Counted from the stretch's first letter, positions 35,093 to 43,338 are shown. The stretch is 64,000 bases of DNA from Oleidesulfovibrio sp047973035 (GCF_047973035.1 NZ_JBKEBF010000041.1:67367-131366); one strand, 5' to 3'. Translations and numbers: made by a program. The notes: a model not told the origin generated them from the sequence alone.

Positions 35093-35172
35093 CTTTGTGT
35101 TTCTCCGGTGTGTTGGATTGATGTGTGCCGCATGCGGACACTTTTTCAAATGTCGACATTATTACGTCGACA
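35068..35172. promoter_or_regulatory. Cluster of three TGTCGACA-type palindromes
   Basis: TGTCGACA occurs exactly at 35068-35075 (inside ridA) and 35151-35158 (extended to the 12-base palindrome AATGTCGACATT). A 7/8 match, CGTCGACA, follows at 35165-35172. The upstream pair also forms an inverted repeat, TGTCGAC-N8-GTCGACA. Spaced T-G-T/A-C-A palindromes fit the operators of FCD-type GntR proteins, and such a regulator is encoded at the end of this gene set. The link is inferred. Confidence 0.55.
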
Positions 35173-35431
35173 ATTTTCGTTTAGCCTCAGCATTCAACCA
35201 TGTCAACGCCATTGGGCAAAATTTCACATGTTATTTTTTGTTTTACGCCCCAACCACCTGTTTTAGGAGGGATAGTTTTTTCTACACATTTTCGCCTGCA
35301 CATTATTTCGCAACAGCCTCTTGCATTTTTCCACGGCACATGTTTGCTTTTTGTGCCTTGCGGGCCATATTACTTCCTGCTGTTTTACCATGCCCGCAGG
35401 TTTAAAAAACACCGACGGAGACGTTCATATA
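35093..35431. other. Divergent promoter region of ridA and the pyridoxal kinase gene
   Basis: About 340 AT-rich bases with no gene. The ridA-proximal side holds the palindromes listed separately; the rest shows no hairpin or recognisable riboswitch. Confidence 0.45.
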
Positions 35432-36334
35432 ATGCGCAATCCAGTGCCGCGCGTGGCGGCTATCCACGACCTTTCCGGCTTCGGGCGCACGTCGCTTACG
35501 GTGGCCATGCCTGTATTGTCTTCCATGGGAATTCAGGTTTGCCCGCTGCCCACCGCAGTGCTTTCCACACACACTTCCGGCTTTGAAAACTTCAGCTTTG
35601 TGGACCTGACAGCAGAAATGCACCGCATTCTTGACCATTGGCAGGCGCTGAACCTGAAGTTTGACGCGGTGTACAGCGGCTTTCTGGGATCGCCGGAACA
35701 GGTGGATATTGTGGCGCGCTGCATTGATATGTTCCGCACACCGGAGGGAATCGCAGTTGTTGACCCCGTGATGGGCGACAATGGAGAAATTGAACCGACA
35801 ATGACCATGGAAATGGTTCATCGCATGCGCCTGCTGGTTACCAAGGCAGACATCATCACGCCGAACTTTACCGAAGCGGCATTCCTGCTGGACGAAGAGT
35901 ACTGCACCGAAATTTCGCAGAAAGAAGTAAAAGAATGGCTACGCCGCCTGACGGCTATGGGCCCATCAATAGCAATCATCACCAGCGTGCCTGTAGAAGC
36001 TGACGACCGCAGAAGTGCCGTCATGGCGTATAACCGCAAGCATGACCGTTTCTGGAAAATGGAATGCCCATACATTCCGGCGCACTACCCAGGCACGGGA
36101 GATACTTTTGCCAGCGTGGTCACAGGCTCGCTGCTGCAGGGAGACAGCCTGCCCATCGCCATGGACCGCGCCGTGCAGTTTGTCACCATGGGCATACGCG
36201 CCACGTTCGGACACAACCTGCCCAGCCGCGACGGCATTCTGCTGGAGCGCATTCTGGATACGCTGTGCGCGCCTGTAATGAACAGCTCATTTGAATTGCT
36301 GGATAACGATAAGGAACAATGCAGATGCAAATAA
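35432..36334 (+). CDS. Pyridoxal/pyridoxamine kinase-like protein
   Basis: Phosphorylates B6 vitamers with ATP. The 300-residue protein from MRNPVPRVAAIHDLSGFGRTSL has the ribokinase-like B6-kinase pattern: 'AIHDLSGFGR', 'LPTAVLSTHT', 'VDPVMGDNG', 'ADIITPNFTEA', and the C-terminal anion hole/catalytic Asp in 'HYPGTGDTFASVVTGSLL'. This is the PdxY/PdxK type; distinguishing them is not possible by eye. GGAGA lies upstream. The next gene (glutamate racemase) starts inside its end. PLP supply fits the many PLP enzymes encoded nearby. Confidence 0.9.
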   Translation: MRNPVPRVAAIHDLSGFGRTSLTVAMPVLSSMGIQVCPLPTAVLSTHTSGFENFSFVDLTAEMHRILDHWQALNLKFDAVYSGFLGSPEQVDIVARCIDMFRTPEGIAVVDPVMGDNGEIEPTMTMEMVHRMRLLVTKADIITPNFTEAAFLLDEEYCTEISQKEVKEWLRRLTAMGPSIAIITSVPVEADDRRSAVMAYNRKHDRFWKMECPYIPAHYPGTGDTFASVVTGSLLQGDSLPIAMDRAVQFVTMGIRATFGHNLPSRDGILLERILDTLCAPVMNSSFELLDNDKEQCRCK

Positions 36335-37182
36335 TCACACAGGCGGATGACCGCCGCAACCTGCCTATCGGCATGTTTGATTCCGGCGTAGGCGGATTGA
36401 CTGTGCTCAAAGCACTACGCAAACGCATGCCGTGTGAAAGCATACTGTATCTGGGCGACACAGCCCGCCTGCCTTACGGCACCAAATCATCGGAGACTAT
36501 CACCCGTTATGCGCTGCAAGCCACGGCCAAGCTGGTGGAACGCGATATAAAGCTGCTTGTTGTCGCCTGTAACACCGCAAGTTCCACTGCGCTGGAACCT
36601 TTACGAAAAGCATACCCCGGCATTCCTGTCATCGGAGTGGTGGAACCCGGCGCTCAGGCCAGCTGCCGTGCCTCAAAAGACGGCAACATTGCTGTAATCG
36701 CCACAGAATCAACCATCCGCGGCAGAGCCTACGAACGTGCCATCCACGCTATCCGGCCTGATGCCAGAACAAGCGGCTCCCCGTGCCCGCTGTTTGTGCC
36801 GCTGGCAGAAGAAGGTTGGGTGGAAGGCCCCCTCATTGAAGGCATCATCGCCCGCTATCTGGACCCAATTTTCAAACCGGCTTCCGGCTCGGACACTCCG
36901 GAAATTCCGGACTGCCTTGTTCTGGGATGCACGCACTTTCCGTTGCTGGCCAGTGCGATACGCAACGTAATCGGTCCCGATGTGACCATCGTGGACAGCG
37001 CCGCAACAACTGCAGAAGCAGTGGAGGCAGAACTGCAAAAGCACGGTCTGCGCCGGACTGCAGAAGGCTGCGCCGACACACATTTTATGGCTACGGACGA
37101 TGTGCCGCGCTTCAGCCGCACAGGCGGTCTTTTTCTGGGCACGCCCATCGCGCCGGATGATGTAGAGCTTGTTGACCTGTAA
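36325..37182 (+). CDS. murI: Glutamate racemase
   Basis: Makes D-glutamate for peptidoglycan by cofactor-independent racemisation. The 285-residue protein (start MQIITQ; an ATG six bases earlier is an alternative) contains 'IGMFDSGVGGLTVL', the two catalytic cysteines C82 (VACNTASS) and C202 (LGCTHFPLL), and 'YLGDTARLPYGTKS'. AAGGA precedes the start. It overlaps the upstream B6 kinase gene and is followed 18 bases later by an aminotransferase gene, so it is probably part of a three-gene operon. Confidence 0.94.
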   Translation: MQIITQADDRRNLPIGMFDSGVGGLTVLKALRKRMPCESILYLGDTARLPYGTKSSETITRYALQATAKLVERDIKLLVVACNTASSTALEPLRKAYPGIPVIGVVEPGAQASCRASKDGNIAVIATESTIRGRAYERAIHAIRPDARTSGSPCPLFVPLAEEGWVEGPLIEGIIARYLDPIFKPASGSDTPEIPDCLVLGCTHFPLLASAIRNVIGPDVTIVDSAATTAEAVEAELQKHGLRRTAEGCADTHFMATDDVPRFSRTGGLFLGTPIAPDDVELVDL

Positions 37183-37200
37183 CCGGTAAAGGAAACAGCC

Positions 37201-38304
37201 ATGAGCAAATATACTGAAGTTCCTATGATTCCCGGCCCCACTTCACTGCATCCTGATGTGCTGACAGCCATGGGGCGTGATTACGGTTCCGGACAGATTG
37301 ATGCCGACTACCTCGCCCTGTACACCGAAACGCAGGCTATGCTGGCTGAACTTGCAGAAACCGGCAGTGATATGGTGCTGATGACCGGCGAAGGCATGCT
37401 GGCCCTGTGGGGCGGACTGAAAAGCTGCCTTGCGGCTGGTGACAAAGTTCTTTCCATTGCTACCGGCGTCTTTGGCGACGGTATAGGCGATATGGCGGCT
37501 AGTCTGGGCTGTGAAGTTGAAAAAATTTCGCTGCCCTTCAATGACACGCTTAACGATATTGCTGTGGTGGAAGAAGCCATTGCCCGCTTCAGGCCACGCA
37601 TGATCACCGCAGTTCATTGCGAAACACCGTCCGGCACTCTTAACCCGCTGGCGGAGCTTGGCAGTTTGAAACAGGCCATGAGCGTACCGCTGCTGTACGT
37701 TGACGCCGTGGCGAGCCTTGGCGGTGCACCGGTAAAAGCAGATGAGTGGCATATAGACATACTGCTTGGCGGTTCACAAAAGTGCCTTTCCGCACCGCCT
37801 TCCATGTCAATAGTCGGAGTCAGTCCGGCCGCATGGCAGGTCATCGAACAACGCGGCTATGCGGGCTATGACGCTCTTGCTCCCTTCCGAACTGTTCACG
37901 CTGACGGCCGCTGCCCGTATACGCCCTACTGGCACGGTACAGCGGCCTTACATGCCGCAGCAAAGGCCATTCTGACAGAAGGAAAACAAGCTGTATTCGA
38001 CCGGCACGAAGCTGTTGCACAACAATGCAGAAACGGCCTTTCCGATCTCGGCATCACGCTTTTCACCGCTGCCGGCGCAGTAAATTCGCCCACGGTTACT
38101 GCCGCGTTTGTTCCGGAGGGCTGGACTTTCGGAGCATGGCAAAAAACACTCGCAGCACAAGGTCTTAGTGTTGCAGGAAGCTTCGGCCCCATGGCCGGCA
38201 AAGTGTTCCGCCTCGGTCACATGGGAACACAGGCTGACTCAACCCTGATGAATCAGGCTCTTGGCATCATCAAAACCACTCTGGAAGCTGGCCCGCAGGC
38301 CTAA
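37201..38304 (+). CDS. Class V PLP-dependent aminotransferase (alanine-glyoxylate/serine type)
   Basis: A 367-residue fold-type I enzyme. It begins 'MIPGPTSLHPDVLTAMGRDYGS', the usual start of the alanine-glyoxylate/serine-pyruvate group. The PLP contacts are in 'HCETPSGTLNP' and 'LYVDAVASLGG' (pyridine Asp), and the Schiff-base lysine lies in 'LLGGSQKCLSAPP'. Exact substrates are unknown; serine, alanine and glyoxylate are the common ones. GTAAAGGAAACAGCC precedes the ATG. It ends the kinase-racemase-aminotransferase run. Confidence 0.88.
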   Translation: MSKYTEVPMIPGPTSLHPDVLTAMGRDYGSGQIDADYLALYTETQAMLAELAETGSDMVLMTGEGMLALWGGLKSCLAAGDKVLSIATGVFGDGIGDMAASLGCEVEKISLPFNDTLNDIAVVEEAIARFRPRMITAVHCETPSGTLNPLAELGSLKQAMSVPLLYVDAVASLGGAPVKADEWHIDILLGGSQKCLSAPPSMSIVGVSPAAWQVIEQRGYAGYDALAPFRTVHADGRCPYTPYWHGTAALHAAAKAILTEGKQAVFDRHEAVAQQCRNGLSDLGITLFTAAGAVNSPTVTAAFVPEGWTFGAWQKTLAAQGLSVAGSFGPMAGKVFRLGHMGTQADSTLMNQALGIIKTTLEAGPQA

Positions 38305-38341
38305 GGCGTTGCAAAACGGAACACGCTGACATCAATACCAA

Positions 38342-38378
38342 CTGCCCGAACGCATTACCCCTGTAAGCGTTCGGGCAG
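38342..38378. repeat. Perfect 12-base inverted repeat after the aminotransferase
   Basis: Arms CTGCCCGAACGC and GCGTTCGGGCAG separated by 13 bases, 37 bases after the stop. On the plus strand AAAAAG follows rather than a T-run, so it resembles a terminator stem without its tail. It may still end the transcript or protect its 3' end. Confidence 0.6.
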
Positions 38379-38734
38379 AAAAAGCTTGATTATCAAATAT
38401 AATCAACCTATAGTCCCTTCATCACAAGGGGAAGGTCTCACATTTCACCTCTTTCCCCAGCAGGTTACGTTCGATCAGACCTGTCAATTTAAAGGCTTCA
38501 TTTTGTTGCGCCTTTCCATCTTGCGGCGCCTTGCACCGCATTTTTAGTAAAAGGCCGGGTTCTTCATAGGCTTGAAACGGCGATCCGTTTCAGCTTGCTC
38601 CGGCCGCACCCTATTGCATACGTTCATGCTGTACAGCCGTTTTTCCGGCTGCGCCGGTTTGTCCCAGACAAACCGCTCATACGTTGCCTTCTGTATTCAG
38701 GAGGGACTTGCAGCGTTATAGAAGGAGAATGCCC
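38379..38734 (+). other. Structured leader of the KamA-like gene
   Basis: No gene of normal size. Three perfect hairpins stand in a row: 38573-38592 (TGAAACGG/CCGTTTCA), 38634-38651 (CAGCCG/CGGCTG) and 38655-38675 (CGGTTTGTC/GACAAACCG). A 31-codon frame (ATG 38626, TAG 38719-38721) covers the last two and ends just before the KamA-like start; it has no ribosome site. No known riboswitch class was recognised. Confidence 0.45.
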
Positions 38735-39889
38735 ATGACCCGTCAGCACGCTACGTACACAAGCTGTCTGGAAAGCCTGCCCCTTACCGCCGAAGAGACC
38801 CGTGCGCTCCGTCCCGTGATGGACCATTACGCTTTTCGCGCAAGCGACTATTATCTGTCCCTTATTGACTGGAACGATCCGGCAGACCCTATACGCCGCA
38901 TAATTATTCCTCACACCGATGAAGCAAAAGACTGGGGCGATCTGGACCCGTCCAACGAGGCACGCTACACCGCTGTGCCCGGAATGCAGCATAAATACCG
39001 TGATACGGCCATCCTGCTGGCAGGCAAGGCCTGCGGCGGTCTGTGCCGGTTCTGCTTCCGCAAACGGATTTTCATGGAGGGCGGCCAGCCTGTAGCACCG
39101 GACATCAGCAAAGCATTTTCATACATCCGCCAGCACGCTGAGATTACAAATGTACTGATTTCCGGCGGTGACCCGTTACTGCTACCTGTTGCAGAGTTCG
39201 AACGCATACTGGAAGGGCTTGATACCATTGAGCACCTGCAGTTTATCCGTATCGGTTCACGCATGCCTGTTTTTGACCCCGGCCTTATTGTGGGCAATAC
39301 CAGACTGCTTGATCTGCTTGCAAAATATTCAAAGCCCGGACGCAAACTGTACCTGCAGACCCATTTCAACCATCCGCGTGAACTCACTCCGCTGGCACTT
39401 GAAGCCGTTGACGCACTGCAGCGCGCAGGTGTCATAATGACGAATCAGACTCCGCTGCTGCGTGGCGTCAACGACAATCCCGATACATTGGCGGACCTGT
39501 TCTCAAAACTTGCCAGCGCCGGTGTGCCGCCCTATTACCTGTTTGTCTGCCGCCCGACCAAGGGCAACCGTCATTTCACTGTGCCCATTGAAGAAGGCTA
39601 CGATATTCTGCAAAAAGCGCAGAAACGCCTGAGCGGCCCTGCCAAGCGCGTACGCTACGCCATGTCGCACGCCACAGGTAAAATTGAAGTGGTAACAGTA
39701 ACACACGATCAGATAGTCCTGCGCCGTCACCGTACTCCGAACCCTGCCCATTCGGGTTCGTTACTTATCTACCCGCGCAACCCGCGGGCTACATGGCTTG
39801 ATGACTATGCCTCACAATGCAAAAAGAGCATGCCCGAATCCATGGGCGGTATGACCAGTTGGGGTTCATGCTCAAAGCGCGACGCGTAA
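38735..39889 (+). CDS. KamA-family radical SAM protein (lysine 2,3-aminomutase-like)
   Basis: A 384-residue radical-SAM protein from MTRQHATYTS (an ATG two codons earlier is possible; AAGGAG supports 38735). The cluster-binding cysteines are C100, C104 and C107 (CGGLCRFCFRKR), and the SAM-binding GGD motif is at 144-146. The family's usual PGGGGK lysine motif for PLP is not visible; 'SHATGKIEVV' with Lys316 takes a similar place. It may be an aminomutase acting on another amino acid, or a member without PLP. It is preceded by a structured leader and followed by a strong terminator. Confidence 0.85.
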   Translation: MTRQHATYTSCLESLPLTAEETRALRPVMDHYAFRASDYYLSLIDWNDPADPIRRIIIPHTDEAKDWGDLDPSNEARYTAVPGMQHKYRDTAILLAGKACGGLCRFCFRKRIFMEGGQPVAPDISKAFSYIRQHAEITNVLISGGDPLLLPVAEFERILEGLDTIEHLQFIRIGSRMPVFDPGLIVGNTRLLDLLAKYSKPGRKLYLQTHFNHPRELTPLALEAVDALQRAGVIMTNQTPLLRGVNDNPDTLADLFSKLASAGVPPYYLFVCRPTKGNRHFTVPIEEGYDILQKAQKRLSGPAKRVRYAMSHATGKIEVVTVTHDQIVLRRHRTPNPAHSGSLLIYPRNPRATWLDDYASQCKKSMPESMGGMTSWGSCSKRDA

Positions 39890-39925
39890 TTTTCGAATTC
39901 CGCTCCAGTATTCCGCAAAGTAACA

Positions 39926-39953
39926 AGCCGCACCAGTTCTCTGGTGCGGCTTT
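39926..39953 (+). terminator. Terminator after the KamA-like gene
   Basis: AGCCGCACCAG-ttct-CTGGTGCGGCTTTAT: an 11-base stem with a tight loop and short T-run, 37 bases after the stop. Confidence 0.85.
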
Positions 39954-40365
39954 ATCTGTTTCAAGCGTAAACTTTGTCTGTAAAGCAGCACACAATCGAC
40001 CCGATAGTTCCAAAAATCGTGCTGGCAGGGGCTTCGTGCCACATTTGCGCCTATACGGAACCATCTGGAACACAAACTCCAGGCAGACGCGGTAATGCAG
40101 GATGCCCCGCAAAAGTTTTCACGCAAAGCTGCAAGCATATAACAAGCCTGAGTATCAAGAAAAGCCACTGTGTATCATTCGTTTTGCACAGTAAGTTCGC
40201 TTTGCGTGCTTTTTTCACTGCCCATTGACAATGGTCTCAAACCGTCGCAAAGTAACAGTATGGATTTTTCTCTCATCATTGCCGAAAGCAAGGTGTAACA
40301 GTGCTTCGGTTCAGGAGAAATTTTTTAGCATTTTGCATCAACTCTAATCCCCTTGGAGAGCTCCG
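39954..40365. other. Interval upstream of rubredoxin
   Basis: About 410 bases without a gene. A TTGACA word lies at ~40225-40230, but no good -10 box follows at normal spacing. The rubredoxin promoter should be in the second half. Confidence 0.35.
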
Positions 40366-40521
40366 ATGGACAAATATGAATGCCCCTGTGGCTACGTGTA
40401 CGACCCTGAAGCCGGTGACATCGATAACGGCGTTCAGCCCGGAACCGCATTTGCCGACCTGCCCGATGAGTGGGTTTGTCCGCTGTGCGGAGCAGAAAAA
40501 GAATACTTTGAAAAAGTATAA
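40366..40521 (+). CDS. Rubredoxin with a shortened first metal knuckle
   Basis: A 51-residue one-iron electron carrier. It starts MDKYECPCGYVYDPEAGD, continues 'NGVQPGTAF' and 'LPDEWVCPLCGAEKEYFEKV', and matches rubredoxin over its whole length. The second iron knuckle is the usual C38-P-L-C41-G. The first is C6-P-C8-G, with one residue fewer than the canonical CxxCG. GGAGAG lies 8 bases before the ATG. In sulfate reducers rubredoxins feed rubredoxin:oxygen oxidoreductase and superoxide or peroxide reductases. No such partner is adjacent; the gene is monocistronic. Confidence 0.92.
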   Translation: MDKYECPCGYVYDPEAGDIDNGVQPGTAFADLPDEWVCPLCGAEKEYFEKV

Positions 40522-40533
40522 CCCCTGAAAACA

Positions 40534-40569
40534 AAGGCCGCCTTCAAACGAAGAGCGGCCTTCTTTTTT
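40534..40569 (+). terminator. Terminator after rubredoxin
   Basis: AAGGCCGC-CTTC-aaac-GAAG-a-GCGGCCTT followed by CTTTTTT: a 12-base stem with one bulged A and a long T-run. Confidence 0.88.
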
Positions 40570-40629
40570 ACAGTGTTGCACAGCTAGGCACTGGGCAAAC
40601 ACCGCGCCAGAAATATTCGAAAAAAACAG

Positions 40630-41208
40630 TTACTCGCTGCCCATACCATCCAATGAATGTAGATAAGAACGTACGCGACTTACACCTTCAACCTTACGTG
40701 CGGCAGCCACAGCAGCCGAGGCAACACTGTTGGACGCGACAGTTCCCATCAGAACAACATCCTTGCGCACGGTATCGATTACAATCTCGGAAAGATCAAT
40801 CCCGTCTACCGTAGAAAGAGCATCCATAACTCTTCCGGCAAGGGAGTTGTCATGCACATCAGCAGTGTCTCCGGCAGGCGGAAACACATAGCTTGCCACA
40901 CCTTTTATGCCGGATGCCTTGCGGGCGGCACGAACAACCTGAGTGAAGGCGGCTTCATCAGCTTCTCCCAGAATGAATGCGGTATTTTCCCACGCATATA
41001 CGGTCAGCCCCGCAGCGGAGTCTCCCATAGCTTCAATTGTCGCACGGATTTCTTCTTCCGCTGCCTGATTACGCTCATATAGCGGAACATCTTTCGTCTC
41101 CGGTTCATCCCCGGAAAACGGCATGCCCATACACCCGGGCAAAACCATTACAGAAGCCAGCAACAGAGCGGAGACAGCAAAGCGGCGTAACAGAGAAAAT
41201 GACTTCAT
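40630..41208 (-). CDS. BON-domain lipoprotein
   Basis: A ~192-residue envelope protein. A signal peptide ends in the lipobox VLPGC, so it should be lipid-anchored. Two BON-like repeats follow: ~55-110 ('RATIEAMGDSAAGLTVYAWENTAFILGEADEAAFTQVVRAARKASGIKGVASYV') and ~120-185 ('VVLMGTVASNSVASAAVAAARKVEGVSRVRSYL'). This is the OsmY/YraP architecture linked to outer-membrane integrity and phospholipid contact. Two ATGs (41220, 41208) are possible. The first has its AGG too close, so I favour the second. Confidence 0.85.
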   Translation of the reverse strand: MKSFSLLRRFAVSALLLASVMVLPGCMGMPFSGDEPETKDVPLYERNQAAEEEIRATIEAMGDSAAGLTVYAWENTAFILGEADEAAFTQVVRAARKASGIKGVASYVFPPAGDTADVHDNSLAGRVMDALSTVDGIDLSEIVIDTVRKDVVLMGTVASNSVASAAVAAARKVEGVSRVRSYLHSLDGMGSE

Positions 41209-41562
41209 ACGACTATTCATCCTTCTTCAAGCTGATATTTGGTTCAAGCTGATATTTGAAGCAAAACAGACCGGGCTGGCAACACGGCAGAGCCAGGTCG
41301 GTTTACGAAGAGGTCTTACGATTTCCAGTGACACAGGTGTTACCATGAGCCGGACAGGGTGTCACCCTTGGATAACCACACCCGCAGGGTGCAAGCAGCA
41401 CATACCTGAAATGAAGTGCAGGGCATATTGTACACCAAAGCCCGCCGCCCGCGTTCCTTCCCCACGCTGTAGTGAATCAGCAGACATGCCGGCTTGACCG
41501 TACTGTACCGGCCTAGCTACCATGCCGGCATAATCAGACACACAACCCGCAGAGGATATTTC
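41209..41562. other. Divergent region between the BON lipoprotein and glycerate kinase genes
   Basis: About 350 bases without a gene. It includes the tandem repeat listed separately. No clear promoter boxes were found. Confidence 0.35.
41226..41258. repeat. Two-copy tandem repeat, 17-base period
   Basis: TTCAAGCTGATATTTG occurs at 41226-41241 and again at 41243-41258, directly upstream of the BON lipoprotein start region. Confidence 0.9.
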
Positions 41563-42906
41563 ATGACCAGAAACCCGAAGAATATATTGCGAACGCTGCT
41601 TGACGCAGCCTTGCTGGCAGTAGCGCCGGATAAAGCCGTATACAGACATGTAACCCTTTCCGGAAGCATCCTGCGCATTGATGGCGCTGAATACAACCTT
41701 GAACACTATGACAGGATTCTGGTGGTAGGTGCAGGTAAAGGAGCAGCCCCGATGGCGGCTGCACTGGAAAACCTGCTGGGTGACCGCATTTCGCAAGGGG
41801 CCATTTGTGTAAAGTATGATCACACGACCCCGCTCAAGCATGTCACGCTGTATGAAGCTGCGCATCCGGTTCCTGACGCAGCAGGGGAACATGCCGCAAG
41901 GCAGATTCTGGCACTGGCGCAGTCCGCAACAGAGCGCGATCTGGTTCTGTGCGTGCTGACAGGCGGGGCTAGCGCACTGACTCCGGCCCTTGCCGACAAC
42001 ATTCCCCTGACGGACTGGCAACAGGCGACAGGTCACCTGCTGGCGTGCGGGGCCGGTATTCACGAGATCAACGCAATCCGCAAACACGTTTCCATCTTCG
42101 GCGGCGGCAAGCTGGCCCGTGCAGCCTATCCCGCCCCTCTTGTGGCACTGATTATTTCTGATGTTGTAGGGGACGATCTGGACGTCATTGCCTCCGGCCC
42201 CACTTCGCCGGATACATCCACGTATGCTCGCTGCCTTGAAATTCTAGACACCTACGGCATCCGCAGCAGCATTCCCGCCAGCATCACAACCCGACTGGAA
42301 GCAGGTGCCCGTGGTGAAATTGAAGAAACACCCAAGCCCGGCGACAGCATCTTTGACAATGTAAAAAATGTGCTGGTTGCCAACAATACGCAGGCACTTG
42401 AAGCCGCCGCGGCAGAAGCCGTAAAGCACGGCTACAGCCCCCGCATTCTTACCAGCACAATGACCGGAGAAGCCCGCGAAAAGGCTATGGAACTGGTGCA
42501 GGAAGCCCGCACCCTGTGCGCAAAGGGAGAAACTATTTCCGGCCCTGTATGCCTGCTGGCAGGCGGCGAGACCACGGTTACCATCACCGGCGACGGACTT
42601 GGCGGGCGCAATCAGGAAATGGCTCTTGCCGGAGCCATGCACCTGCAGAACTGCAGCCATATAACCATGTTGTGTGCAGGAACCGACGGAAGCGACGGCC
42701 CCACGGACGCAGCAGGCGGTTTTGCCTGCGCGGCAACGTTAAGTACCGCCAGCAGTTGCGGGCTGGATGCAGAAGAATGCCTGCGGCAAAACAATTCGTA
42801 CGTTTTTCTGGAAAAAACAGGAAACCTGCTGAAAACAGGTCCTACACTGACCAATGTGATGGACATGGCGCTTCTGCTTGTGGACTGCCCGGAAGATGTC
42901 GACTAA
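41563..42906 (+). CDS. Glycerate 2-kinase (GckA/TtuD, MOFRL family)
   Basis: Phosphorylates D-glycerate to 2-phosphoglycerate with ATP. The 447-residue protein from MTRNPKNILRTLLDAAL has the N-terminal DUF4147 domain ('VVGAGKGAAPMAAALE', 'VLTGGASALTPALADNIPL', 'HEINAIRKHVSIFGGGKLARA', 'ISDVVGDDLDVIASGPT') and the C-terminal MOFRL domain ('LLAGGETTVTITGDGLGGRNQEMALA', 'CAGTDGSDGPTDAAGGF'). AGAGGA precedes the ATG. It may serve serine/glycerate or tartronate metabolism. The gene stands alone. Confidence 0.93.
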   Translation: MTRNPKNILRTLLDAALLAVAPDKAVYRHVTLSGSILRIDGAEYNLEHYDRILVVGAGKGAAPMAAALENLLGDRISQGAICVKYDHTTPLKHVTLYEAAHPVPDAAGEHAARQILALAQSATERDLVLCVLTGGASALTPALADNIPLTDWQQATGHLLACGAGIHEINAIRKHVSIFGGGKLARAAYPAPLVALIISDVVGDDLDVIASGPTSPDTSTYARCLEILDTYGIRSSIPASITTRLEAGARGEIEETPKPGDSIFDNVKNVLVANNTQALEAAAAEAVKHGYSPRILTSTMTGEAREKAMELVQEARTLCAKGETISGPVCLLAGGETTVTITGDGLGGRNQEMALAGAMHLQNCSHITMLCAGTDGSDGPTDAAGGFACAATLSTASSCGLDAEECLRQNNSYVFLEKTGNLLKTGPTLTNVMDMALLLVDCPEDVD

Positions 42907-43013
42907 CAGCACGGAGAACGCCCTACATACAGCATGGCATTGTGAAGTGAGGCCACATGGCCGGTTCAGTATTTCTAAGCCGACAAGCGTACGGCATGGC
43001 TTTGCACACAAAA

Positions 43014-43039
43014 AAACGCCCCGCTAATGCGGGGCGTTT
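43014..43039. terminator. Bidirectional terminator between glycerate kinase and HU genes
   Basis: AAACGCCCCGC-taat-GCGGGGCGTTTTC with a preceding A-run: suits both the plus-strand kinase and the minus-strand HU gene. Confidence 0.88.
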
Positions 43040-43062
43040 TCTACTACCCGAGCTAAAAAAGC

Positions 43063-43338
43063 TTATTTTACAGCTTCTTTCAGAGCCTTGCCGGGGGTGA
43101 ACTTCACCACTTTGCTAGCGGGGATGTCCATCTCTTCGCCGGTGCGGGGGTTGCGACCCTTACGGGCAGCGCGCTCAGCAACCTTGAAAGAGCCGAAACC
43201 GGTGAAGGTTACGGAATCACCGGCGCCAAGGGCTTCGGTAATTACAGCGATGGTTGCATCAAGAGCAGACTCAGCCTGAGTTTTAGAATTCAGGCCAGCC
43301 TTGGCAGCAATTTTCTGAACCAATTCAGCTTTGGTCAT
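43063..43338 (-). CDS. HU-family DNA-binding protein
   Basis: A 91-residue nucleoid protein. It starts MTKAELVQKIAAKAGLNSK and has the HU/IHF signature 'GFGSFKVAERAARKGRNPRTGEEMDIPASKVVKFTPGKALKEAV' with the DNA-intercalating proline in the arm (RNPRTG). It binds and bends DNA without strong sequence preference; HU is more likely than IHF given the sequence. GGAGATGAGAA precedes the ATG. It is monocistronic with a strong terminator. Confidence 0.95.
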   Translation of the reverse strand: MTKAELVQKIAAKAGLNSKTQAESALDATIAVITEALGAGDSVTFTGFGSFKVAERAARKGRNPRTGEEMDIPASKVVKFTPGKALKEAVK

